Shown here in pieces: positions 55,399 to 64,000 of a stretch of 64,000 nucleotides of DNA (position 1 is its first letter; each line of letters starts with the position of its first letter). A model generated the notes under the pieces. The model did not search any database and was not told the origin of the DNA. It saw only the letters and a list, made by a program, of their open reading frames with translations. The position numbers and the translations under genes were made by a program. Location of the stretch: assembly GCF_008932245.1 (NCBI RefSeq), contig NZ_CP034910.1, forward strand, positions 124,001 through 188,000. The letters are read 5' to 3'. The stretch comes from Sinorhizobium alkalisoli. Lineage in GTDB: Bacteria; Pseudomonadota; Alphaproteobacteria; Rhizobiales; Rhizobiaceae.

Positions 55399-56571
55399 TT
55401 ACTCCGCAGCCATCGGTTCGGCGGCCGCAAGGCCCCCTTCCACATCCCCGTTCTGCCTCCGGGCCATCGCGCGAGCGGCGCGCCTTCGCGCGATGAAGTC
55501 CTGCGCGGTGCCGACCACGCCCTTGGGCAGGAACAGCGTCACCAGAACGAACAGTCCGCCGAGCGCAAAGAGCCAGAATTCGGGAAAGGCGGCGGTGAAG
55601 ATGCTTTTTCCGCCATTGACGAGGATCGCGCCGACGATCGGGCCGATCAGGGTGCCGCGGCCGCCGACAGCCGTCCAGATGACCACCTCGATCGAATTGC
55701 CGGGGGCGAACTCGCCGGGATTGATGATGCCGACCTGCGGCACGTAGAGGGCGCCGGCGACCCCCGCCATCATCGCCGAGACGGTGAAGGCAAAAAGCTT
55801 CATGTGCTCGACCCGGTAGCCGAGGAAGCGGGTGCGGCTTTCCGCATCGCGCAACGCAACCAGCACCTTGCCCAGTTTCGAGCGCACGATGCCCGAAGCG
55901 ATGACGAGCGAGATGGCGAGCGCCAGGGCCGAGGCCGCAAAGAGGGCGGCACGGGTGCCGTTCGCCTGGATACTGAAGCCGAGAATGTCCTTGAAGTCCG
56001 TCAGGCCGTTATTGCCGCCGAAGCCCATGTCGTTCCGGAAGAAGGCGAGCAGCAGCGCATAGGTCATCGCCTGGGTGATGATCGAGAGATAGACGCCGTT
56101 GACGCGCGAGCGGAAGGCGAACCAGCCGAAGACGAAGGCGATGAGACCCGGGACGAGCAGGACCATCAGCGCCGCGAACCAGAACATGTCGAAGCCGTAC
56201 CAGAACCAGGGCAGTTCCTTCCAGTTGAGGAAGACCATGAAATCCGGCAGCAGCGGGTCACCATAGGAGCCGCGGGCACCGATCTGGCGCATCAGGTACA
56301 TGCCCATGGCATAGCCCCCGAGCGCGAAGAAGGCCGCGTGCCCGAGAGAGAGGATGCCGCAAAAGCCCCAGACGAGGTCGAGCGCGAGCGCCAGCAGCGC
56401 ATAGGTCAGATACTTGCCGAAGAGCGAGACGAGGTAGGTCGGGACATGCAGCGGATGATCCGGCGCCGTCAGGAGGTTGAGCGCCGGCACGAGAACGGCG
56501 AGTGCTATGAGGATCGCCACGGCAATGACGATCGTCCGGTCCAGTGATTTGACGAGAAACGAGGTGATCAT
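55399..56571 (-). CDS. urtC: Urea ABC transporter permease UrtC
   Basis: A 390-aa LivM-like permease with about ten spans. Signature stretches: YALLALALDLVWGFCGILSL followed by GHAAFFALGGYAMGMYLMRQ, and NNGLTDFKDILGF. The open frame extends upstream through urtB; the ATG at 56571 overlaps the urtB stop as ATGA and begins the hydrophobic N-terminus (MITSFLVKSLDRT), so it is chosen. Together with UrtB it forms the membrane channel. Confidence 0.93.
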   Translation of the reverse strand: MITSFLVKSLDRTIVIAVAILIALAVLVPALNLLTAPDHPLHVPTYLVSLFGKYLTYALLALALDLVWGFCGILSLGHAAFFALGGYAMGMYLMRQIGARGSYGDPLLPDFMVFLNWKELPWFWYGFDMFWFAALMVLLVPGLIAFVFGWFAFRSRVNGVYLSIITQAMTYALLLAFFRNDMGFGGNNGLTDFKDILGFSIQANGTRAALFAASALALAISLVIASGIVRSKLGKVLVALRDAESRTRFLGYRVEHMKLFAFTVSAMMAGVAGALYVPQVGIINPGEFAPGNSIEVVIWTAVGGRGTLIGPIVGAILVNGGKSIFTAAFPEFWLFALGGLFVLVTLFLPKGVVGTAQDFIARRRAARAMARRQNGDVEGGLAAAEPMAAE

Positions 56572-58181
56572 GCTTCCACCGCCCGGCCCTTGAGTGCGAA
56601 CAGCCCGCGCGGCCGCTTCTGGATGAAGAGGATGATCAGCACGAGCACGAGGATCTTGCCGAGCACGGCCCCGGCATAGGGCTCCAGGAACTTGTTGAGG
56701 ATGCCGAGAGAGAAGGCGCCGACCAGCGTGCCCCAGAGATTTCCGACGCCGCCGAAGACCACGACCATGAAGCTGTCGATGATGTAACCCTGGCCGAGAT
56801 TTGGCGAGACGTTGTCGATCTGCGAGAGCGCGACCCCCGCCATGCCGGCAATGCCGGAGCCGAGCGCGAAGGTGAGCGCATCGACCCACGGCGTGCGGAT
56901 GCCCATCGAGGAGGCCATGCGCCGGTTCTGCGTCACCGCCCGCATCTGCAAGCCTATCGGCGTCTTCTTCAGGAGGAAGAGCAGCGCGGCGAAGACGGCG
57001 AGCGCGAAAACGATGATCCAGAGGCGGTTCCAGGTGATCGTCAGCCCGCCAAGTTCAAAGGCCCCGGACATCCAGGAAGGATTGCCCACCTCCTGATTGG
57101 TCGGACCGAAAATGGTGCGGATCGCCTGCTGCAGGATAAGCGACATGCCCCAGGTGGCAAGCAGGGTCTCGAGCGGGCGGCCATAGAGAAAGCGGATGAC
57201 GCCGCGCTCCATCGCCAGTCCGACGGCGCCGGTGACGAGGAAGGCGAGCGGCAGCGCGATCGCCAGCGACCAGTCGAAGAGACCGGGAAAGGAACCGCGA
57301 ACGACATCCTGGACCAGAAAGGTCGTGTAGGCGCCGAGCATCACCATCTCGCCATGCGCCATGTTGATGATGCCCATGACGCCGAAGGTGATGGCAAGGC
57401 CGATCGCGGCGAGAAGCAGCACCGAGCCGAGGGAAAGCCCATACCAAACGTTTTGCCCGGCCGCCCACAGCGCCTGCGTCTGCTCGAGGCCAGCAATGGC
57501 CGCCTCGATGTCCGGCTTCAAGGCCTCGTCTGCCGCACCGAGCGACGAGGACAGGACGGAGAGCGCGTCGCGCCCGCCGCCTTCCTTGAGCGTCTGAACC
57601 GCCCGCCGCTTCTCCTCGACCGTCCGGTCGGAGATCAGGAGGGACGTGGCGCGTGCCTGCTCGAGCAGGGCGCCGACCTCGGCATCCTTCTCGGCGGCAA
57701 GCGCATTCTCGATGGCGTCGAGGGCATCGGCATTCGGCGATTGCAGCACCGACTGCACCGCTTTGAGGCGTGCATTGCGGTCCGGGCTCATGAGCGTCAG
57801 GCTGCCGAGCGCGGTGCGCACCGCACGGCGGATGCCGTTGTTGACCTTGACCTTCGAAAGGGACGCCTTCGGCGCCTCACCGGCACTTTCTCCGGACACC
57901 GGGTCGGTGAGCGTGAGCTTCGAACCGCTCCCCGTCGTCAAGAACACCTGGCCATCCGCCTTGCGCACATAGAGATCACCCTCGCCGAGCGCTTCGAGGA
58001 TCGGCACGACCCTCGGGTCGCCGGTCTTCGCCAGCGCCGCTATGTGCTCGTCCAGGTCGGAGAGCTTGGCCTCACCGAAGGCGTTCACCAGTTCGCGCAG
58101 CCCCTCCTCGGCTCGAGCCCCCGGGGCAGCTGCGGCAATGAGGAACACGGCTACCAGCATGGATAGGAAGATGCGGTACAT
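56568..58181 (-). CDS. urtB: Urea ABC transporter permease UrtB
   Basis: A 537-aa LivH-like permease with the long UrtB-specific N-terminal extracytoplasmic domain (signal ending APGARAEE, then about 200 mostly helical residues including VRKADGQVFLTTGSGSKL) before the membrane part, which starts near SLGSVLLLAAIGLAITFGVM followed by GIINMAHGEMVMLGAYTTFL. The domain is normal for UrtB, so this is not a fusion artefact. Confidence 0.93.
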   Translation of the reverse strand: MYRIFLSMLVAVFLIAAAAPGARAEEGLRELVNAFGEAKLSDLDEHIAALAKTGDPRVVPILEALGEGDLYVRKADGQVFLTTGSGSKLTLTDPVSGESAGEAPKASLSKVKVNNGIRRAVRTALGSLTLMSPDRNARLKAVQSVLQSPNADALDAIENALAAEKDAEVGALLEQARATSLLISDRTVEEKRRAVQTLKEGGGRDALSVLSSSLGAADEALKPDIEAAIAGLEQTQALWAAGQNVWYGLSLGSVLLLAAIGLAITFGVMGIINMAHGEMVMLGAYTTFLVQDVVRGSFPGLFDWSLAIALPLAFLVTGAVGLAMERGVIRFLYGRPLETLLATWGMSLILQQAIRTIFGPTNQEVGNPSWMSGAFELGGLTITWNRLWIIVFALAVFAALLFLLKKTPIGLQMRAVTQNRRMASSMGIRTPWVDALTFALGSGIAGMAGVALSQIDNVSPNLGQGYIIDSFMVVVFGGVGNLWGTLVGAFSLGILNKFLEPYAGAVLGKILVLVLIILFIQKRPRGLFALKGRAVEA

Positions 58182-58306
58182 TCGCCTCTCGCTTCGTCAG
58201 TTCAGAGCGGATGGAACGGTAGGCTCCTGCCCATCCCGCCCGCCTTCGCGTCGCCCGACCGATCACGTCCTGCCTTGCAGTGCGTGCGTCCTTCGGCAGC
58301 CAAAGT

Positions 58307-58336
58307 CCCTCCGTCCGGACGCATTCGGACGGAGGG
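58307..58336. terminator. Hairpin between urtA and urtB
   Basis: CCCTCCGTCCG (58307-58317) and CGGACGGAGGG (58326-58336) form a perfect 11-bp stem with an 8-base loop in the 265-base gap between urtA and urtB. On the transcribed (minus) strand no strong U-run follows, so it more likely stabilises or attenuates the urtA mRNA end than fully terminates, favouring high expression of the binding protein. Confidence 0.6.
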
Positions 58337-58446
58337 TTTCCGGGGGTCGTTTCGTCTTGGAAATGTCTCACAGGAAGCGGCCGGAACGCCGGCCGCCCCC
58401 CTCGAACATCTCTTTCGTCACGAAGACCCGGCCTGAGCCTCGCGGA

Positions 58447-59739
58447 TCAGGAGCCCTTGCCGCCGCACTTGCCGGTGGCGACGTTGAAGTTGCCGCAGGA
58501 CATCGGTGCGCGCCAATCGGAGATCAGGTCCTTCGAGTCCGGCAGGTAGTCCGACCATTCGTCGCCGACGACGAGGCCGGGCGTCTCCCAGACGGTCTCG
58601 AACTGACCGTCCGCCTGGATCTCGCCGATCAGCACAGGCTTGGTGATGTGGTGGTTCGGCATCATCGTCGAATAGCCGCCCGAAAGGTTCGGCACGGAGA
58701 CGCCGATCATCGCGTCGAGCACGGCGTCGGTGTCGGTGGTGCCGGCCTTCTCGACCGCCTTCAGCCACATGTTGAAGCCGATATAATGGGCTTCCATCGG
58801 ATCATTGGTGACCCGCTTGTCGTTCTTGGTGAAGGCCTTCCAGGTTTCGATGAACTCGGCATTGGCCGGATTGTCAACCGACTGGAAATAATTCCAGGCG
58901 GCCAGGTGCCCGACGAGCGGCCCGGTGTCGAGGCCGGCAAGCTCTTCCTCACCCACCGAGAAGGCAACAACCGGGATGTCTTCGGCCTTGATGCCCTGGT
59001 TGGCGAGTTCCTTGTAGAAGGGCACGTTGGCGTCGCCATTGATGGTCGAGACGACGGCGGTCTTCTTGCCGGCCGAGCCGAACTTCTTGATATCAGAGAC
59101 GATCGTCTGCCAGTCGGAATGGCCGAAGGGCGTGTAATTGATCATGATGTCCTCGGGCTTGACGCCCTTGGAGATCAGATAGGCCTCGAGGATCTTGTTG
59201 GTCGTGCGCGGATAGACATAGTCCGTGCCGGCGAGCACCCAGCGCTCGACCTCTTCGTTCTCCATCAGATAGTCGACGGCGGGGATCGCCTGCTGGTTCG
59301 GCGCAGCACCCGTATAGAAGACGTTGCGCTGGCTTTCCTCACCCTCGTACTGGACGGGATAGAAGAGGATCGAATTCAACTCCTCGAAGACCGGCAGTAC
59401 GGATTTGCGCGACACGGAAGTCCAGCAGCCGAAGACCGCCGAAACCTTGTCGACCGAGATCAGCTCGCGCGCCTTCTCGGCGAAAAGCGGCCAGTCCGAG
59501 GCCGGGTCGACGACGACCGCCTCGAGCTTCTTGCCGAGCAGTCCGCCCTTCTTGTTCTGCTCGTCGATCAGCATCAGCATGGCGTCTTTCAGCGTCGTCT
59601 CGGAGATCGCCATGGTTCCCGAAAGCGAATGCAGGATGCCGACCTTGATCGTGTCCTCGGCGGCAAAGGCGCCGTTGAACGCAGTCGTCGAAAGGACGGC
59701 AGCGATAAATGCGCCGGTGACGCGTGCCTTGATAGTCAT
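58447..59739 (-). CDS. urtA: Urea ABC transporter substrate-binding protein UrtA
   Basis: A 430-aa periplasmic receptor of the urea/short-amide type (Peripla_BP_5). Signal peptide ends near STTAFNGAFAAED. Mature features: KVGILHSLSGTMAISETTLK, VVVDPASDWPLFAEKARELI, VFGCWTSVSRKSVLPVFEEL and PVQYEGEESQRNVFYTGAAP, all characteristic of UrtA/FmdD proteins. First gene of urtABCDE. Such operons are usually under nitrogen control, but I saw no convincing sigma-54 promoter upstream. Confidence 0.95.
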   Translation of the reverse strand: MTIKARVTGAFIAAVLSTTAFNGAFAAEDTIKVGILHSLSGTMAISETTLKDAMLMLIDEQNKKGGLLGKKLEAVVVDPASDWPLFAEKARELISVDKVSAVFGCWTSVSRKSVLPVFEELNSILFYPVQYEGEESQRNVFYTGAAPNQQAIPAVDYLMENEEVERWVLAGTDYVYPRTTNKILEAYLISKGVKPEDIMINYTPFGHSDWQTIVSDIKKFGSAGKKTAVVSTINGDANVPFYKELANQGIKAEDIPVVAFSVGEEELAGLDTGPLVGHLAAWNYFQSVDNPANAEFIETWKAFTKNDKRVTNDPMEAHYIGFNMWLKAVEKAGTTDTDAVLDAMIGVSVPNLSGGYSTMMPNHHITKPVLIGEIQADGQFETVWETPGLVVGDEWSDYLPDSKDLISDWRAPMSCGNFNVATGKCGGKGS

Positions 59740-59976
59740 CTGATTTGAACCCCTCTAGTTCTGGTCGCCGCAACGGAGTGCTCGTTCTCCTTGGCCGTTG
59801 GGGATCATCCGACGTCGGGACTGCACTGCACATACGTCATTCTACGTAGACGTCGGGGGGAAGAAGGAACATCGCACGGCCCGTAGCGAAAGGCTCCGCC
59901 CCCCACAGATGACTCCTGCGGCCAGCGTTCCTGTGATATGGTTCCGGCTTGTGCTTCCTGCTCGAGGAACAGGAAA

Positions 59977-60735
59977 ATGCAAGTCTTTGCAGCCATCGCG
60001 CGAACCTGTTTTCCGGCCTTACTGGGCGGTTGCATGCTGCTCATGCCTGCGACGGCGGCCGAAGAGGCTGCCGATGTCGCGACCGGGACCCGGCTCGCGG
60101 AGTTCCTTCGGGCGGCGCGAAGCGTGCTCTCGAACTATCAGCCGCTGATCAACGATCCGTCCGTCGGCGACAAGCATCTCGACGGCGAGCGCTTCACGAC
60201 GGAGGCGATCGCCTTTTACGCCAAGCGCACCGGCCATCCCTTGATCACCGCCGACCTGTCCGAGCGCGACCGCAAACTGATCCAGGCGCAGATCGAGGCG
60301 ATGCGCGAGGTCGTCGACGAACAGCAGGCCGACATCAACCGTCCCGGCATCGGCTTCAAGGGCTTCGTCCCGGCCGTCTTCGCGCGGTTGATGAACGAGA
60401 AATTCGCCGCCAAGGTGGGTGCCGAGGCGCTGGTCCGCGTGACGGCACCCGAGGATCTGGTACGCAATCGCAAGTCCCTCCCCGATGCCTGGGAATCGGG
60501 GGTCATCGAGAATGTTTTTTCTGACGCCGACAGGCCGAAGGGCGACAGCTACACCGAAGTGACGACCGTCGACGATCGCCCCGCTTTCCGCATGCTGCTG
60601 CCGGAATACTACACGGAATCCTGCCTTACGTGCCATGGTGCGCCGAAGGGTGAAATCGACGTCACCGGCTATCCGAAGGAGGGAGGAAAGGCGGGCGACC
60701 TCGGCGGTGCGATCAGCATCGTCTTGTTCAAATGA
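59977..60735 (+). CDS. DUF3365 (Tll0287-like) periplasmic heme-binding protein
   Basis: A 252-aa exported protein with an N-terminal signal peptide (ending ATAAEE). It has the DUF3365 core ([20 protein letters not shown], then [20 protein letters not shown]), where CLTCHG is a c-type heme-binding CXXCH motif. Proteins of this type serve as redox or ligand sensors, sometimes fused to kinases. The ATG at 59977 follows AGGAA; an earlier ATG at 59938 would break the signal peptide. It overlaps the kinase gene by four bases (ATGA), implying that it senses for the kinase. Confidence 0.85.
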   Translation: MQVFAAIARTCFPALLGGCMLLMPATAAEEAADVATGTRLAEFLRAARSVLSNYQPLINDPSVGDKHLDGERFTTEAIAFYAKRTGHPLITADLSERDRKLIQAQIEAMREVVDEQQADINRPGIGFKGFVPAVFARLMNEKFAAKVGAEALVRVTAPEDLVRNRKSLPDAWESGVIENVFSDADRPKGDSYTEVTTVDDRPAFRMLLPEYYTESCLTCHGAPKGEIDVTGYPKEGGKAGDLGGAISIVLFK

Positions 60736-63485
60736 GTGCGCCGGATGAGCAACTGCGGTCGTTTTGGGCCATAACGGCGCCCAAGAGGCTTGCTCACCGC
60801 CTTGCCGGGCTACCGATCTCCGCCCGCGTTGCGGCCCTGACGGCGGCCGGGCTGATCAGCCTCATCCTGTCCTCGCTGTTTCTGACGCAGGCGCTCTATC
60901 GAAGCGCCGACCGCATGGCCGAGACGACGGAACTGTTCGACCGCGCGGCATCGGCAGCCGCGGCGCACGTCGCCTTCGGGGACCTCAGATACTGGCTGAC
61001 CGATCTCTCGGTAAGCCTCTTGATGAATTCGCAGCGCAATGCCGAGCGGGCGCGCGAACGCCTGGAGGTGCAGCTGGAGCGTCTGGCAAAGCACTCGCCC
61101 CGGACGGTCGAGGGAATCCGCAAGGAAGTCGCCGCCTATGTCGAAACGGCGCTCCAAGCGACCGATGCCTATACTCAGGACAACCGCATCATCGGCAATA
61201 CGCTGCTGGCCAAGGCGCGCACCCACAGCAGCAGCGTCGATCAGGACCTGAACGCGCTCGTCGAGCAGGTAAAGGCCGAGGCGGAGACCGCCCGGAGCGA
61301 GGTGGTGCAGCAGGCGCAGAGGACCGCCACGGCCGCCGCCATCCTGGTTGGTGTCCTCGTCGTGATCGGCTCCGTTCTCACGCTTCTCGTCCTGCGCTCG
61401 ATCGTCGGTCCGCTCCGGCGCCTCAACCGCGTGATCGGCGACCTGAAGGAAGGTCGCTACGACGTCGAAATACCCCAGGGGGGCGGCGACGAAATCGGGG
61501 CAATGGCAAGGACGCTATCGCTGTTCCGGCAAAGCGCGATCGAAAAGAAGAAGCTCGAGGAGGAAGCAGAGCGGCAAAGACGCACGATCGCCGCGGCGCT
61601 CGAGGCGATATCCGATGGATTCGTCCTCTATGATCCGGACGACAAGATCCTGGTCGCCAACAGCAAATATTGCGAGATCTTTCCCAGCCACGCACCGAAC
61701 ACGCTCCGCGGCAGGAGCTTCCGCGACGTCCTGGAGGAGGATGTCGCGAGCGGGCACGTGGACCTCGAAGGCAGATCACCGGCAGAGTGGATCGAGGAAC
61801 GCCTCAGCCTGCACCGGGATCCGGCCGGCTTCGTCGACGAGAAACGGTTCGGCGACAAATGGGTCCGCATCACCAAGCGCAAGATTCCGGACGGCGGGAC
61901 TGTCGCCGTCTACACCGACATCACCGAACTGAAGCTCAGGCAGGTCGAGCTCGAACGGGCAAAGAGCAACGCGGAATCGGCAAGCGAGGCGAAGAGCCGC
62001 TTTCTCGCCTCGATGAGCCATGAGCTGCGCACGCCGTTGAACGCCATCATCGGCTACAGCGAAATGCTGATCGAGGAAGCACAGGAGCAGGAAGAGGAGG
62101 CGTTCGTGCCCGATCTCGAGAAGATCGCGTCCGCCGGCCGGAACCTCCTCTCGCTCATCAACGACATCCTCGACCTGTCGAAGATCGAGGCCGACCGGAT
62201 GGAGGTCTTCCTCGAAACTTTCGACGTCGCCGAATTGCTGCGCGACGTGAGTGCCACGGTCGCACCGCTGATGGCGAAGAACGAAAACGCGTTCGTCCAG
62301 GAGTTTGGCGCCGACTTAGGCGTGATGACCTCCGACCAGACCAAGCTGCGCCAGAACCTTTTCAACCTGCTCAGCAACGCGGCAAAATTCACCAAGGCCG
62401 GCCGGGTGACGCTTTCGGTGCGGCGCGAAGCGAGGGCGGACGTGGACTGGCTCGTCTTCAAGGTGTCCGATACCGGGATCGGCATGACGCCGGGGCAGCA
62501 GGAGCGGCTCTTCAACCCCTTCACGCAGGCCGATGCCTCGACCACCCGGAACTACGGCGGCACGGGACTGGGTTTGAGCATCACCCGCAGCTTCAGCCGC
62601 ATGATCGGCGGCATCGTCGCCGTCGAAAGCGAAGTCGGGGAGGGATCGGTCTTCACCATGGAAGTGCCGGCGGAATGCGGGCAGCAGACCAGCGAAGAGC
62701 AAACGGCGGAAGCGTCGCCAGCCGCGCCCGGTCGCACCGCCCTGATCATCGACGACGAACCGGCCGCCCGCAGCCTGATCGCCAAAGCGCTTGCGGAAGC
62801 CGGGCTCGCCTCGATCGAGGCGGCAAGCGGCGCCGAAGGCATAGCCGCCGCGCGGACGCACCGGCCGGCGGCAATCATCCTCGATATCATCATGCCACAT
62901 CAGGACGGCTGGGCGGTGCTGCGGGCGTTGAAGAGCGATCCCGAACTGTGCACGATCCCGGTGATCCTGGCGACGATCCTCGCCGATCGCGAGCTCGGCC
63001 TTTCGCTCGGCGCCGTCGAATATCTGACGAAGCCCATCGACACCGAGAAGCTGATCAGGACGATCGAGGCCTGCGGCGGCGGCAATCGCGATGTGCTCGT
63101 CATCGACGACGATCGGGCATCGCGCGATTTCCTCCGTCGTATTCTGGTGAAGAGAAACTGGACGGTTCACGAGGCCGCCGACGGCATTCGCGGTCTCGAA
63201 CTGATGAAGCGGCTGCTGCCGCGCCTCGTTCTGCTCGATCTTCTGATGCCGGAGATGGACGGCTTCGAGACCCTCAGCGAAATGCAGAGAATTCCGGAAC
63301 TGCAGAAGATTCCTGTCGTCGTCGTCACGTCGAAGGACCTGTCCGCAAAGGAATTGCGATGGCTGCGCGACCGGGCGGTCGCCGTCGTCAACAAGGGCGC
63401 GAACAGCAGGTCCCAGCTGGTCGAAGCCCTCGAACGGCAGATCCCATCGCAGGAACCGGCGGCCCCGGCGACCACGAACAGCTGA
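60732..63485 (+). CDS. Membrane hybrid histidine kinase (HAMP-PAS-HisKA-HATPase-REC-REC)
   Basis: A 917-aa sensor kinase. A span near residues 30-55, a helical periplasmic part, and a second span near 200-220 are followed by HAMP ([18 protein letters not shown]), a PAS domain ([19 protein letters not shown]), HisKA with His430 ([20 protein letters not shown]), HATPase ([17 protein letters not shown] and [12 protein letters not shown]), and two receiver domains with phospho-acceptor Asp718 ([12 protein letters not shown]) and Asp836 ([12 protein letters not shown]). A periplasmic redox input from the coupled DUF3365 protein is inferred. Confidence 0.92.
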   Translation: MSAPDEQLRSFWAITAPKRLAHRLAGLPISARVAALTAAGLISLILSSLFLTQALYRSADRMAETTELFDRAASAAAAHVAFGDLRYWLTDLSVSLLMNSQRNAERARERLEVQLERLAKHSPRTVEGIRKEVAAYVETALQATDAYTQDNRIIGNTLLAKARTHSSSVDQDLNALVEQVKAEAETARSEVVQQAQRTATAAAILVGVLVVIGSVLTLLVLRSIVGPLRRLNRVIGDLKEGRYDVEIPQGGGDEIGAMARTLSLFRQSAIEKKKLEEEAERQRRTIAAALEAISDGFVLYDPDDKILVANSKYCEIFPSHAPNTLRGRSFRDVLEEDVASGHVDLEGRSPAEWIEERLSLHRDPAGFVDEKRFGDKWVRITKRKIPDGGTVAVYTDITELKLRQVELERAKSNAESASEAKSRFLASMSHELRTPLNAIIGYSEMLIEEAQEQEEEAFVPDLEKIASAGRNLLSLINDILDLSKIEADRMEVFLETFDVAELLRDVSATVAPLMAKNENAFVQEFGADLGVMTSDQTKLRQNLFNLLSNAAKFTKAGRVTLSVRREARADVDWLVFKVSDTGIGMTPGQQERLFNPFTQADASTTRNYGGTGLGLSITRSFSRMIGGIVAVESEVGEGSVFTMEVPAECGQQTSEEQTAEASPAAPGRTALIIDDEPAARSLIAKALAEAGLASIEAASGAEGIAAARTHRPAAIILDIIMPHQDGWAVLRALKSDPELCTIPVILATILADRELGLSLGAVEYLTKPIDTEKLIRTIEACGGGNRDVLVIDDDRASRDFLRRILVKRNWTVHEAADGIRGLELMKRLLPRLVLLDLLMPEMDGFETLSEMQRIPELQKIPVVVVTSKDLSAKELRWLRDRAVAVVNKGANSRSQLVEALERQIPSQEPAAPATTNS

Positions 63486-63510
63486 CGCGCATGACCGAAG
63501 GAGAACCGAA

Positions 63511-63882
63511 ATGACGAGAATCCTTCTGGTGGAAGACAATGAAATGAATCGCGACATGCTTTCGCGGCGACTGTCTCGCCGCGGCTTCGATGTGCTGATC
63601 GCGGAGAACGGCGAGGCGGGCGTCGAGCTCGCAACCTCGGAAAAGCCGGACCTGATCCTTATGGACATGAGCCTGCCGGTGATGGATGGCTGGGAGGCCA
63701 CACGACGGATCAAGGCCGATCCCGCGACCTGCGACATCCCGGTCATCGCGCTCACCGCGCATGCGATGGCAAGTGATCGGGAGATGGCGCTCGAGGCCGG
63801 CTGCGACGACTATGACAGCAAGCCGATCGATCTCTCGCAGCTTGTCAGGAAGATCGAGAAACTGCTGGAGACTTCGCATTGA
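63511..63882 (+). CDS. Single-domain response regulator (CheY/DivK-like)
   Basis: A 123-aa receiver with no output domain: acidic pocket VEDNEMNRDML, phospho-acceptor Asp52 (LILMDMSLPVMDGWEA), Thr switch (VIALTAHAMASD) and Lys (YDSKPID). GAAGGAGAACCGAA precedes the ATG. It lies 25 bases after the hybrid kinase and should be its phosphotransfer partner or act by protein contact. Confidence 0.93.
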   Translation: MTRILLVEDNEMNRDMLSRRLSRRGFDVLIAENGEAGVELATSEKPDLILMDMSLPVMDGWEATRRIKADPATCDIPVIALTAHAMASDREMALEAGCDDYDSKPIDLSQLVRKIEKLLETSH

Positions 63883-63893
63883 GCACCGCTTAG

Positions 63894-64000
63894 ATGAGTA
63901 TCGGAAACGAATTTCAGCGCCAGGCCATCGCCGCCCATGTCGAGCAGCGGCTGGCTGGCCCTGCGCGGGCGATTTTGGGTTTTCAGGAGTTGCTGCTCGA
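63894..64000 (+). CDS. 5' end of a further signalling gene, truncated by window end
   Basis: An ATG at 63894, eleven bases after the response regulator stop, opens a frame to the window edge: MSIGNEFQRQAIAAHVEQRL, then a segment ending ARAILGFQELL. The last part resembles the dimerisation helix of HisKA-like domains that precede kinase or cyclase modules. Too short to name. Confidence 0.5.
   Translation, partial: MSIGNEFQRQAIAAHVEQRLAGPARAILGFQELLL

Noticed and set aside
58042..59748. 568-codon plus-strand frame
   Set aside because: Antisense to urtA and the start of urtB, both certain genes.
59740..59976. Sigma-54/NtrC promoter for urtA
   Set aside because: No TGGCAC-N5-TTGC[A/T] match was found on the minus strand by eye.

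Overview
The window is GC-rich with dense, mostly overlapping operons and looks like an alphaproteobacterial (Rhizobiales) secondary replicon, most likely from Sinorhizobium/Ensifer. Evidence: carbon-phosphorus lyase genes, a beta-ketoadipate pca cluster, many ABC uptake systems, repABC-type partition genes, palindromic intergenic repeats of the kind common in Sinorhizobium, and a small RNA with three anti-Shine-Dalgarno loops like the rhizobial alpha-r14/NfeR1 family. From memory (not checked), the order pcaR/pcaIJF, then an ECF sigma gene, resembles S. meliloti pSymB. No tRNA, rRNA, CRISPR array, prophage or intact insertion sequence was seen.

Layout. 0-3.2 kb: end of a phosphonate (phn) operon (phnJ, phnK, phnL, hexapeptide acetyltransferase). 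3.2-9.5 kb: a PycTM-like (DUF5706) membrane protein divergent from a two-gene unit encoding a FecR-TPR-outer-membrane-barrel protein and a CHASE2 nucleotide cyclase. 9.5-12.2 kb: pcaD and ggt. 12.8-17.8 kb: surface polysaccharide genes (two glycosyltransferases, flippase, convergent pyruvyl transferase). 18.1-23.0 kb: RND efflux pump with divergent TetR regulator and a 16-bp palindromic operator. 23.1-25.3 kb: a decayed inositol-type catabolic locus (fabF and iolG-like fragments joined together, an intact isomerase, a truncated RpiR regulator). 25.3-29.4 kb: pcaR, pcaIJF and acylphosphatase. 29.6-31.6 kb: anti-SD small RNA, ECF sigma factor and a DUF4142-cupredoxin pair whose promoter copies the sigma gene's own promoter motif.

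31.6-35.4 kb: polar amino-acid-type ABC transporter with a GntR regulator. 35.8-38.6 kb: FtsK-type DNA translocase lacking membrane segments. 39.1-41.3 kb: second class III cyclase (TolB-like and TPR domains) and a DoxX protein. 41.3-45.6 kb: LacI regulator, two sugar isomerase/epimerases and a Gfo/Idh oxidoreductase. 45.6-48.0 kb: repA-repB without repC. 48.3-53.0 kb: ribose-type (CUT2) sugar ABC transporter. 53.3-53.7 kb: unknown 130-aa protein. 53.9-59.7 kb: urea transporter urtABCDE. 60.0-64.0 kb: heme-binding DUF3365 protein, hybrid histidine kinase, single-domain response regulator and the start of a further gene.

Most of the window is nutrient scavenging (phosphonate, aromatics, urea, amino acids, sugars) with signalling modules between. 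The parts not explained by routine annotation are the PycTM/FecR/CHASE2-cyclase locus, the anti-SD sRNA next to the self-regulated ECF module, and the repC-less repAB placed between sugar catabolic genes and a sugar transporter.
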